From assembly GCF_000826525.2 (NCBI RefSeq), contig NZ_LN651323.1, positions 34,277 through 98,276 on the forward strand: DNA of 64,000 nt, written 5' to 3'. This document shows positions 54,371-62,189 of the stretch, in pieces. The notes under the pieces were generated by a model. It saw nothing but the letters and a program-made list of their open reading frames with translations, was not told the origin of the DNA and searched no databases. Position 1 is the stretch's first letter; each line of letters begins with the position of its first letter. Position numbers and translations under genes: made by a program. The DNA comes from Mobilicoccus massiliensis. Its GTDB lineage: Bacteria > Actinomycetota > Actinomycetes > Actinomycetales > Dermatophilaceae.

Positions 54371-55440
54371 CAGAACGTAGACGGGGCCTCGGACGCGGAC
54401 TCGGAGCGCTCATTCCCGACTCGCCGTCGGGGGTGACCCGGCCGCGCGACATGTTCTTCACCGACGGAGCACACACCGTTTCTCGGTCGACGGAAGCCGT
54501 TTCACGTGAAACAGGAGCCGCACGCGCGTTCCCTGTTCCCGATCCGGCGAACACCACCTCGACTCCTGCCGCCGCCGCCGGCGGGGGCGTACCCGAGGGA
54601 CTCGAGAGTGTGCCCGGCGCGAGCTTCGCCCACGTTCCTCTCGATCGCATCGTTCCCAACGCACGCCAGCCGCGCGAGGTGTTCGACGAGGACGACCTCG
54701 GGGAGCTCGTCGACAGCATCCGCCAGATCGGCGTCCTGCAGCCCATCGTCGTGCGTCCGCTGGAGGGCGACGGCGCGGGTGAAGCGCGCTACGAACTGGT
54801 CATGGGAGAGCGTCGTTGGCGGGCGAGCCGCGCTGCGGGCCTCGATGCCGTACCGGCGATCATCCGCTCGACGAGTGACGACGACATGTTGCGCGACGCG
54901 CTGCTGGAGAACCTCCACCGTGCCCAGCTCAACCCGCTCGAAGAAGCAGCCGCCTACCAGCAGCTTCTCGAAGACTTCGGCTGCACGCACGAGGACCTGG
55001 CGTCTCGGCTCGCACGCTCCCGTCCGCAGATCACCAACACCCTTCGCCTGCTGCGTCTCCCACCGCTGGTGGCGCGTCGTGTCGCTGCCGGCGTGTTGTC
55101 GGCCGGCCACGCGCGAGCCCTGCTCGGACTGCAGGATCCCGCAGCGATGGAGCGTCTCGCTCAGCGCATCGTCGCCGAGGGGCTCTCCGTGCGGAGCGTC
55201 GAGGAGATCATCGCCCTGGGCGAGGCCGGATCCCCCACGCGTCGTCGCGCGCCGCGGGCTGTCGCACACCACCCCGAGCTCGACGACGTCGCGTCGTCGC
55301 TGGCCGATCGACTCGACACCCGTGTCGCCATCAACATGGGGCGCAAGCGCGGCAAGCTCACGGTCGAGTTCGCATCGGTGGATGATCTCCATCGGATTCT
55401 CGACGTGCTCGGAGCATCGGAAGCCGCTCCACACGCGTGA
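54367..55440 (+). CDS. parB: Chromosome partitioning protein ParB (Spo0J)
   Basis: A 357-residue CTP-dependent clamp. GTG 54367 overlaps the parA stop. The N-terminus RRGLGRGLGALIPD is the ParA-activating peptide; the ParB/Srx domain has VPNARQPREVFDEDDLGELVDSIRQIGVLQPIVVRP and GERRWRASRAAGL; ENLHRAQLNPLEEAAAYQQLLEDFGCTHEDLASRLARSRPQITNTLRLLRLP contains the parS-binding helix-turn-helix. A third parS lies within its 5' end. It spreads from parS to load condensin and segregate origins. Confidence 0.96.
   Translation: MTERRRGLGRGLGALIPDSPSGVTRPRDMFFTDGAHTVSRSTEAVSRETGAARAFPVPDPANTTSTPAAAAGGGVPEGLESVPGASFAHVPLDRIVPNARQPREVFDEDDLGELVDSIRQIGVLQPIVVRPLEGDGAGEARYELVMGERRWRASRAAGLDAVPAIIRSTSDDDMLRDALLENLHRAQLNPLEEAAAYQQLLEDFGCTHEDLASRLARSRPQITNTLRLLRLPPLVARRVAAGVLSAGHARALLGLQDPAAMERLAQRIVAEGLSVRSVEEIIALGEAGSPTRRRAPRAVAHHPELDDVASSLADRLDTRVAINMGRKRGKLTVEFASVDDLHRILDVLGASEAAPHA
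54499..54512. promoter_or_regulatory. parS site 3
   Basis: GTTTCACGTGAAAC inside parB, again read as VSRET in frame. Confidence 0.95.
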
Positions 55441-55454
55441 GTTTCACGTGAAAC
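55441..55454. promoter_or_regulatory. parS site 4
   Basis: GTTTCACGTGAAAC immediately after the parB stop codon. Confidence 0.95.
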
Positions 55455-55657
55455 GACGGCAAGCAGCAGTGAAGGCTCGACAGACGCGTATTGCATCCCG
55501 CGCCGGAAGGCAGTAGCTCTTCTTCGGCCGCATCAGTCATTCGGGACGGTACGAAGGATCGAGGTCTGCCGGGCCGGGGAGGCCATGACCGCCGACCCAT
55601 TCGGCTCGCGGACCCGCGGAAGAGCTCACCGAACGGCACAAAAGACAAGCTCGGTTG

Positions 55658-55933
55658 TCAGCGAGATCCTCGACCCGTGTCCGGTTCGATGCCCTTGATG
55701 GCCTCCGTCGCTTCGATAAAGCCTGAACCGGTGCGCTCCCGGTGGTGCTTGACGGCGCGGACGCTTTCTCCCTCGGCGACGAGTCTGCGCTCCTCCGCAG
55801 CCGGAGCCAGTGGGTCAGAAGTCGCGACATCCACGTCGAGTCTGCGCGCCAGTTCTGTCATGACGGCCTCCTGCCGACGCAAGCGGCGCTCCAACGAATC
55901 GATGCGCCGGTGCAGGGCGGTGATTCCGAACAC
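55658..55933 (-). CDS. Small protein with ribosomal L7/L12 C-terminal-like domain
   Basis: A 91-residue protein from GTG 55933, preceded by AGGAG. FGITALHRRIDSLERRLRRQEAVMTELARRLDVD is a short coiled coil; the second half RRLVAEGESVRAVKHHRERTGSGFIEATEAIKGIE looks like the C-terminal alpha/beta fold of L7/L12, as in several small actinobacterial proteins. Convergent to the parB side, downstream of trxA past a hairpin. Function unknown. Confidence 0.6.
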   Translation of the reverse strand: MFGITALHRRIDSLERRLRRQEAVMTELARRLDVDVATSDPLAPAAEERRLVAEGESVRAVKHHRERTGSGFIEATEAIKGIEPDTGRGSR

Positions 55934-56011
55934 GATCCACTCCTGTCTCTTCCGCGCCCGTAGGGCACCAGTCTTTCCGAGTCGGCGGGACGCCGAAAAG
56001 TGAGGGATGAC

Positions 56012-56053
56012 GACGAACGGCCCCACCCCGATCCGGGATGAGGCCGTTCGTGA
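56012..56053 (-). terminator. Terminator of trxA
   Basis: A hairpin with arms GACGAACGGCCCCACCCCG (56012-56030) and CGGGATGAGGCCGTTCGTGA (56034-56053), two or three mismatches, 10 bp past the trxA stop. Confidence 0.75.
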
Positions 56054-56062
56054 CAGAGAAGG

Positions 56063-56389
56063 TCAGCCGATGAACGGCTCGAGCTCACGCAGCAGCTTGG
56101 GCTTGGGCTGGGCACCGACGATGCTCTTGACGAGCTCCCCGCCGGAGTAGACGTTGAGCGCCGGGATGCCGGTGATGCCGTAGCGGGCGGTGATGGCCGG
56201 GTTCTCGTCAGTGTTGAGCTTGACGATCTTCAGCTTGTCGCCGTGCTCGGCCGCGATCTCCTCGAGGATCGGGGCGATGGCCTTGCAGGGGCCACACCAG
56301 GGGGCCCAGAAGTCGACGAGGACGGGCTGGTCGCTCTTGAGGACGTCGGAGTCGAACGAGGCGTCCGTGGTGGTGGAGATGGCTGCCAT
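56063..56389 (-). CDS. trxA: Thioredoxin
   Basis: A 108-residue classical thioredoxin: VLVDFWAPWCGPCKAIAPILEEIA carries the WCGPC redox site and GIPALNVYSGG the cis-Pro loop. ATG 56389 follows GAAAGGACC. It reduces disulfides and is recycled by the TrxB encoded 41 bp upstream in the same operon. Confidence 0.97.
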   Translation of the reverse strand: MAAISTTTDASFDSDVLKSDQPVLVDFWAPWCGPCKAIAPILEEIAAEHGDKLKIVKLNTDENPAITARYGITGIPALNVYSGGELVKSIVGAQPKPKLLRELEPFIG

Positions 56390-56430
56390 GGCGCAGGTCC
56401 TTTCGTGGATGGGTCAGCGGGATCGATGGA

Positions 56431-57399
56431 TCAGGGAGTCGGCGAGAGGGTACGGGCGTCGAGGTCGGCGAGGTGACGTTCTGCGTCGAGGGCCGCCGCG
56501 CACCCGCTACCGGCCGCGGTGATGGCCTGGCGGTACGTGTGGTCGACCAGGTCTCCGCACGCGAAGACACCAGGAAGGTTGGTGCGGGAGGTGCGACCGT
56601 CGACGAGGACGTAGCCCTCCATGTCGACGCGAACCTGGTCGCGGACGAGTTCGCTGCGGGGGTCATGACCGATGGCGACGAAGAGGCCGGTGACGGCGAG
56701 CTCACGCTCCTCGCCCGTCACCGTGTCGGTGAGCGTGACCCCGGTGACCTTGTCGGTGCCGTGGATGGCCGTGACGGCCGAGTTCCACGCGAACGAGATC
56801 TTCGGGTCGTCCATGGCGCGCTCGGCCATGATCTTGGAGGCTCGCAGCTCGTCGCGCCGGTGGACGACGGTGACGGACCGGGCGAATCGGCTGAGGAAGG
56901 TGGCCTCCTCCATCGCGGAGTCGCCGCCCCCGACCACGACGATGTCCTGGTCGCGGAAGAAGAAGCCGTCGCACGTGGCGCACCAGGAGACGCCGTGGCC
57001 GGAGAGCCGCTTCTCGTCGGGGAGGCCGAGCTCGCGGTAGGCCGAGCCCATGGCGAGGATCGCGGTGCGGCTGCGGTAGGTGCGGCCCGAGCCGTCGACG
57101 AACGTCTTGACCTCGCCGTCGAGGGTCATCTCGACGACGTCGTCGGCGATGAGCTTCGCTCCGAAGCGCTCGGCCTGGGCACGCATGTGATCCATGAGGT
57201 CGGGGCCCATGACGCCCTCGGGAAAGCCGGGGAAGTTCTCGACCTCGGTGGTGTTGATGAGCGCTCCGCCCGCGGTGATCGAGCCCGTGAGGACCACCGG
57301 TGCAAGACCGGCGCGGGCCGCGTAGATCGCCGCCGTGTAGCCGGCGGGGCCGGAGCCGACGATGAGGACGTCGAGCAGGTCCGTGGTCTCTGAGGTCAC
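56431..57399 (-). CDS. trxB: Thioredoxin reductase (NADPH)
   Basis: A 322-residue low-molecular-weight reductase: FAD motif [21 protein letters not shown], redox pair [10 protein letters not shown] and NADPH motif [20 protein letters not shown], closing with [34 protein letters not shown] 57399 follows GAAGGAACCCAC. Operon with trxA, next to the envelope gene block. Confidence 0.97.
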   Translation of the reverse strand: MTSETTDLLDVLIVGSGPAGYTAAIYAARAGLAPVVLTGSITAGGALINTTEVENFPGFPEGVMGPDLMDHMRAQAERFGAKLIADDVVEMTLDGEVKTFVDGSGRTYRSRTAILAMGSAYRELGLPDEKRLSGHGVSWCATCDGFFFRDQDIVVVGGGDSAMEEATFLSRFARSVTVVHRRDELRASKIMAERAMDDPKISFAWNSAVTAIHGTDKVTGVTLTDTVTGEERELAVTGLFVAIGHDPRSELVRDQVRVDMEGYVLVDGRTSRTNLPGVFACGDLVDHTYRQAITAAGSGCAAALDAERHLADLDARTLSPTP

Positions 57400-57497
57400 G
57401 TGGGTTCCTTCGTGCGGGCGACCCGGTCGGGCAGGCACGGGGGCCGCGGCCGTGCTTCAGAAGTCAACCACGCCGCGGCGCCACTTGTTCCGCGCGG

Positions 57498-58295
57498 TCA
57501 CTGGACGCGGTAGGGGCCGGCGAGGGGCGTCGTCACGTCGTCGGTGCCGCACGTGGTGGGGACGACGGTGACGGTGCGCCCCGGCGTACCTCCTGACGGG
57601 TGGTCGTCGCGGCCCACCCCGCGGCCGGAGACGAGGACCAGCGCGGGCGTGCCGTCGAAGGTGGCCGTGTCCACGAGCGTGTCGTGACCCTCAAGGGACA
57701 TCGACTCCAGGCATCTGCGAGTCTCCGGAGCGGGTGCCACCGGTTCGCCGGACGCGTGACCCTGAGGGGACGCCACCGACGCGTCGCGACGGGTGAGGAG
57801 CTCGAGGACCTGCTCGGTGAGCCGCCCGCGGCGGTACTCGATTCCGCTGGCGAGCACGGTGACCGCGGTTCCACGCTGCCCGTCGTCGTCCGCGTCGTGC
57901 TCGGCCGGGGGCACTGTGGCCTCCTGGGCCGGGTCGTCCGCGTCGACGACGCCGTGCGAGGGAACCCGTCCGGCGGTCTGGAGGCGTGCGAATGCCTGCG
58001 CGGCCTGAGTACCCACGACATCGTCGTCGATGTGGAACACGAACGCGGCCGACACGACGACGGCTGCGAGCGACAGGGCACCGGCGGAGACGGCGATCGT
58101 CGCGCGGCGTCGCCCGGGAGAGGAGACCGCGGGATCGAAGTGGCAGCGAGCTCCGTGATCCTGCTCGCGCTCCTCGGCCTCGAGTCGGTGCGCGATGCGG
58201 GCGGCCAGATCGTCGGGCACCGGCTGCGAGTCGGCCATCGTGGAGAGCAGACGCCGGATACCGGTGGGGTCGTCGTCACGGCGGTCGTCGGCCAC
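57498..58295 (-). CDS. Anti-sigma-factor-like membrane protein
   Basis: A 265-residue protein from GTG 58295, preceded by ACAGGACGCCC. About 60 cytoplasmic residues (RRLLSTMADSQPVPDDLAARIAHRLEAEE) resemble the sigma-binding part of the anti-sigma proteins encoded between sigM and trxB in other actinobacteria. One membrane helix (ATIAVSAGALSLAAVVVSAAFVF) follows, then an extracellular domain with Cys near the end. No sigma factor gene adjoins it here. The similarity is by layout and position, so call it probable. Confidence 0.6.
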   Translation of the reverse strand: MADDRRDDDPTGIRRLLSTMADSQPVPDDLAARIAHRLEAEEREQDHGARCHFDPAVSSPGRRRATIAVSAGALSLAAVVVSAAFVFHIDDDVVGTQAAQAFARLQTAGRVPSHGVVDADDPAQEATVPPAEHDADDDGQRGTAVTVLASGIEYRRGRLTEQVLELLTRRDASVASPQGHASGEPVAPAPETRRCLESMSLEGHDTLVDTATFDGTPALVLVSGRGVGRDDHPSGGTPGRTVTVVPTTCGTDDVTTPLAGPYRVQ

Positions 58296-58514
58296 GGGCG
58301 TCCTGTTCGTCGGCGGGTCACGGGGAGAGCTGTGCGCGAGCTCATGTGATCGACGCCTGGGCGACACCAGGAGTTCCCGGGGCCGCAGCGGGCGCGACGG
58401 CCGACATCCGCAGCGGGCGCCGTTGTCGAAGGTTCGAGTGAAACCCAGGGGCCGGCCGTGAGTGAAGGCGCGCGTGCTCGTCCGGCGCCGAAGGCGGCCG
58501 CGATCAGCGCTGGG
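58296..58514. other. Spacer where sigM would be expected
   Basis: 219 bp, too short for a sigma factor. It contains a duplicated CCGCAGCGGGCGC near 58390 and 58410, and a GAGTGAAACC segment resembling the 16461 tandem repeats. No coding remnant is recognisable. Confidence 0.45.
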
Positions 58515-60296
58515 TCAGAGGGCCGTGACCTCGGAGATCACCGCGCGGTACTTGCCGTCGGTGTCCTCCATGGCCTTGGTGACCCAGACGATGACGTAGC
58601 GGGCGTTCGGGCGTGCGTCCTCGGGGACGTCGAACTCCTGGGCGCCGCTCGCGTCGCTGAAGGAGCCGGTCTCGGTGGCGTTCTCGACCGAGCGGGTGTC
58701 GGAGACGAACACCTTGGCGTCCTGGGGCCGCTCGCCGAGCACGACCGAGACTTTGGCGGGCTCGGCCTCCTGCGGCAGCTCGAAGGCGATGCCGACGCCG
58801 GCCTTCTGGCCCTGGAAGTCGGGCTGCTTGTACCCCTCAGACTGCCAGTAGGAGCCGGTGTCCCCGTCGTACGCCTTGGGGACTCCGCCGTTGTTCTCTC
58901 GCCCGTCGCCCTCGGGATCGAGCGCACGGGCACCCTCGAAGGCGATGGCCGACGCGGCGGAGGTGGACTCCGAGGCGGACGACGTGCTCGACGGCGACGA
59001 GGTGTTGCCCGGCGTCGATCCGGTGGGCGCCGGAGTTCGCGTGGGAGTGGGGGTGACCGCGTTCGTCATGTCCTCGACCGCGCCGAACAGCGAGCGGGCG
59101 GCCACGAGGGTGGCGATGAGGATGATCGCCGCGACGATGCCGAGAACGATCTTGGCGTATCGGCCCTCCCGTTCGAGGGGTGCGGCCACCAGCGGCGCGG
59201 GAGGCTCCAACGGGCCGGTCGAGGAGTCGAGCGCCTCGGGAACGTCGAAGAACCCCGGGTCGCGTCGGCGCGCCGCGATCTCGCGCCGGGCCTCGGCCGC
59301 CTGAGCGGCGCGTTCGTGAGCTCGCTGCTCTCGGTGGCTGGGCTTGGGACGCGGGGGTCGTGGTGGCCGGGCAGCGGGTGCCTGCCGGTTCTGGGCAGCT
59401 GCACCGCTTGCGCCGGCCGCGGCGCGGGCCCCGGTTGTACCGGCAGCTGCTGCGGCGCCGGCCTGGCCGGGGCGGACCCGCGGGATGAGTTCGGTCGGGG
59501 CCGACGTGGCCGTCGCCTTGGGTGCGACGTGCCGCACGAGGGTGTGGGACCAGGGACCGAGGCGTTGGGCCAGCTCTTCGGGGGTGCGCGGCGCGGCCGA
59601 GCGGGCGAAGGCGTCGCGACAGAGGTCGTCCAGATCCGGGGGCACCGCGACGGCGATCTCCGAGGGCGGGACGACGGAGCCTCCCACTCGGGGCGCGGCC
59701 TCGAGCCCCGGCACCGGGGTACGCAGCGGCCAGCGTGTCGTCATCGCGGCGTAGAGCAGCGCCACGGTGCCGAGCGCGTCGATGCGTTGGGCCTCGCCGT
59801 CGTCGGGCACCGATGTGCCCTCGACCGCGGCGGCGGTCGCGAGACCGGCGATCTTGATGAGTCCGGCCTTGGTGCGGCGCACGGCGTGGGGAGTCACATG
59901 GAGGTGATGCAGCCCGGCGCGTGCGGCGACGTCGAGGGCACTCGCGACTTCTCCCGCGATTCGCCGGGCCTCCTCGGGAGGCAGCGGACCCTCGACGAGC
60001 AGGTCGGCGACGCTCGTCGACTCCGACAGCGACTCCTCGACCACCCAGGCGATCTCGCCCCGAGACCCCACGTCGAGCACTCGCACGAGCCGGTGGTCGT
60101 TGACGGCGGCGGTGCGGCGCGCGGCCTCGAGCAGCGGTTCGGCGTGCGAGTCGGAGACGGGCAGGACCGTGACCGACACCTCACGCCCGAGCGTGCTGTC
60201 GGTGGCGGCCCAGACCTCGATGTTTCCCAGCGTGGCCCGGCGTTGGCGCAGGGCATACCGGCTCGCGATGAGACGACCGGTTCCGACCCCCTGCAC
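58515..60296 (-). CDS. Membrane pseudokinase linked to MurJ (MviN C-terminal-type)
   Basis: A 593-residue protein from GTG 60296, preceded by GAAGAGGGGAG. Residues about 1-230 have a Ser/Thr-kinase-like fold, but HLHVTPHAV stands where HRDLKPxN belongs and KIAGLATA where DFG belongs, so it should be inactive. A Pro/Ala-rich linker, a membrane helix (YAKIVLGIVAAIILIATLVAARSLF), a Ser/Thr spacer and a discoidin-like extracellular domain (VPKAYDGDTGSYWQSEGY) follow. In mycobacteria the same domains are fused to MurJ and recruit FhaA when phosphorylated. Confidence 0.85.
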   Translation of the reverse strand: MQGVGTGRLIASRYALRQRRATLGNIEVWAATDSTLGREVSVTVLPVSDSHAEPLLEAARRTAAVNDHRLVRVLDVGSRGEIAWVVEESLSESTSVADLLVEGPLPPEEARRIAGEVASALDVAARAGLHHLHVTPHAVRRTKAGLIKIAGLATAAAVEGTSVPDDGEAQRIDALGTVALLYAAMTTRWPLRTPVPGLEAAPRVGGSVVPPSEIAVAVPPDLDDLCRDAFARSAAPRTPEELAQRLGPWSHTLVRHVAPKATATSAPTELIPRVRPGQAGAAAAAGTTGARAAAGASGAAAQNRQAPAARPPRPPRPKPSHREQRAHERAAQAAEARREIAARRRDPGFFDVPEALDSSTGPLEPPAPLVAAPLEREGRYAKIVLGIVAAIILIATLVAARSLFGAVEDMTNAVTPTPTRTPAPTGSTPGNTSSPSSTSSASESTSAASAIAFEGARALDPEGDGRENNGGVPKAYDGDTGSYWQSEGYKQPDFQGQKAGVGIAFELPQEAEPAKVSVVLGERPQDAKVFVSDTRSVENATETGSFSDASGAQEFDVPEDARPNARYVIVWVTKAMEDTDGKYRAVISEVTAL

Positions 60297-60406
60297 GCGA
60301 ACTCCCCTCTTCCCAGCCAGCTCTGACGAAGTCGGCCACCCCCTGCGCACGCGAGGGGAGAACGGGTCGGTCTGTCGGCCCGGCCGATTCGTGTCTCTCC
60401 TCGAGT

Positions 60407-62056
60407 TTAAGCGTCCGAGGTGCGTCGTGCCGACACGCCGCGCAGGCGCCGGAGGATCGGACCTGCGAATTCGTCGACCTCGTCGATGTGCATGCGACGT
60501 GCGGCCGCGAGGTACATCGCGAGGAAGACGCCCCCGCCGACGATCAGTGCGAGCACCGACGAGAGCCACCAGCCCTGTGTCGGGCCCGGCAGGTAGGGGT
60601 GGAGGAACTGACGGATGGGCAGGGCGACGGCCGCGCACACGAGGGCGGCGGGCAGGCAGGCGACGAGGGTGCGGATCCACGTACGGATGGTCACGTGCAG
60701 GTCGATGCCCCCGAGTCGGCGGCCGAGCCAGGCGATGCCGATGACCGCGGCAAGGACGTTGCTCAGCGCCTGCCCGCCGGCGACGGCGACGGCGCGGTAC
60801 TCCGAGCTCACGAGGTAGCACGCGAGACCGACGACCACGAAGGCGCCGGAGTTGACCACCTGCAGCCAGAACGGCGTGCGGGCGTCCTCGTAGGCGTAGA
60901 AGGCGCGCTGCACGACGTAGAAGGCGCCGAACGCAGGGAGGCCGAGCAGCATGGCCATCGTGATGTAGCCGAAGGCGTTGGCGGTCTGGATCGAGGCCCC
61001 GACGAAGATCGCGGTGGTGAGGGCGGTACCGAGCACCAGCCCGCCGATGGTGACCGGGATGACCGTGGCACCGACGACACCGAGCCCGTGGGTGACGTCC
61101 TGACGCACGGCCGGGGTGTCGTCGGCCGCGGCGGCGCGGGACATCGAGGTGAACAACGCCGTGACGACCGAAACGGTGATGAGACCGTGCGGCGTCATGA
61201 ACAGCATGAAGGCGCTGTCGTACGCGAGCTTGCCGCTGTCACCCGGATCGGCCGACGTGAGGACACGGGACTGCACGACGAGCGCGAGCTGCGAGACGAC
61301 GAGCGCCGCGAAGGTCCATCCCGCCACCTTGCTCGCGCTGCCCAGCCCGACGCCGCGAAAGCCGAAGTTGGGACGGTAGCGAAAGCCGCTGCGCCACAGT
61401 GGAACGAGCAGAACGAGTGCCTGTAGCGCGACGCCTACGGTGAGGGATCCGGCGAGCAGCGCGATCATCGGAGACGTGTACTGCTCTGGCTGTCCGAGGC
61501 GAGAGCCGTACACGCCGAGGAACGAGCCGAGGCCGATGATCCACACGATGTTGCACAGCACCGGTGCCCACGAGAACCAGCCGAACTCCTCGCGCGCGTT
61601 GAGCACCTGCCCGAGGATCGCGTAGAGGCCGTAGAAGAACACCGCGGGCATCGCGATGAACGCGAACGCCACCGAGAGATCGTGAGCCGACCGCGGGAAC
61701 CCCGAGTCGGAGAACACGTTCACCAGCACCGGAACCAGCGGGATGCACACGGCCGTGATGACCGCCAGACCCGTGAACGCGAGCGTGAGCAGCCGGTCGA
61801 TGAAATCGGAGCCCCCGTCCTCGTGATGCATGGCCTTGCTGATCTGCGGCACGAGCACGGCGTTGATGGCGCCCCCGGCAAGCAGCAGGAACACCGTGTT
61901 GGGCAGGGTGTTCGCGACGCTCCACGCGTCTCCGGCAAGCGATCGACCGAAGATCATGACGATGAGGGCCTGGCGTACGACGCCGAGGATCCGGGAGACG
62001 AGGCTCCCCGCCGCCATGATCGCGCTGTTGCGCGCCAGGCTGCTCGTGGTGGTCAT
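60407..62056 (-). CDS. murJ: Lipid II flippase MurJ (MviN)
   Basis: A 549-residue, 14-helix MOP-superfamily flippase. LARNSAIMAAGSLVSRILGVVRQALIV is helix 1 and GGAINAVLVPQISKAM helix 2, with Arg residues of the central cavity. ATG 62056 (MTTTSSLARNS) has a weak ribosome site; upstream in-frame codons add a polar stretch unlike the family. It flips peptidoglycan lipid II. Unlike the mycobacterial protein it ends after the transport domain; the pseudokinase is a separate gene 110 bp downstream. Confidence 0.93.
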   Translation of the reverse strand: MTTTSSLARNSAIMAAGSLVSRILGVVRQALIVMIFGRSLAGDAWSVANTLPNTVFLLLAGGAINAVLVPQISKAMHHEDGGSDFIDRLLTLAFTGLAVITAVCIPLVPVLVNVFSDSGFPRSAHDLSVAFAFIAMPAVFFYGLYAILGQVLNAREEFGWFSWAPVLCNIVWIIGLGSFLGVYGSRLGQPEQYTSPMIALLAGSLTVGVALQALVLLVPLWRSGFRYRPNFGFRGVGLGSASKVAGWTFAALVVSQLALVVQSRVLTSADPGDSGKLAYDSAFMLFMTPHGLITVSVVTALFTSMSRAAAADDTPAVRQDVTHGLGVVGATVIPVTIGGLVLGTALTTAIFVGASIQTANAFGYITMAMLLGLPAFGAFYVVQRAFYAYEDARTPFWLQVVNSGAFVVVGLACYLVSSEYRAVAVAGGQALSNVLAAVIGIAWLGRRLGGIDLHVTIRTWIRTLVACLPAALVCAAVALPIRQFLHPYLPGPTQGWWLSSVLALIVGGGVFLAMYLAAARRMHIDEVDEFAGPILRRLRGVSARRTSDA

Positions 62057-62189
62057 CGAGTGTCCGTCTCTGCTGGGGGGAATGGGCGAGTCCGCGGTCG
62101 CCATCGTAGTCAAGGGTTTCGCCGATGGAGTGGCGCTCATGGTTGCGGTCGGGTGGCACAACTCGAGGGTGCGCGGCCCGGCACCCGGG

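Noticed and set aside
58380..58460. Duplicated CCGCAGCGGGCGC and GAGTGAAACC segments as a sigM remnant
   Set aside because: No sigma-factor codons can be read in any frame; the similarity is to the 16461 repeats instead.
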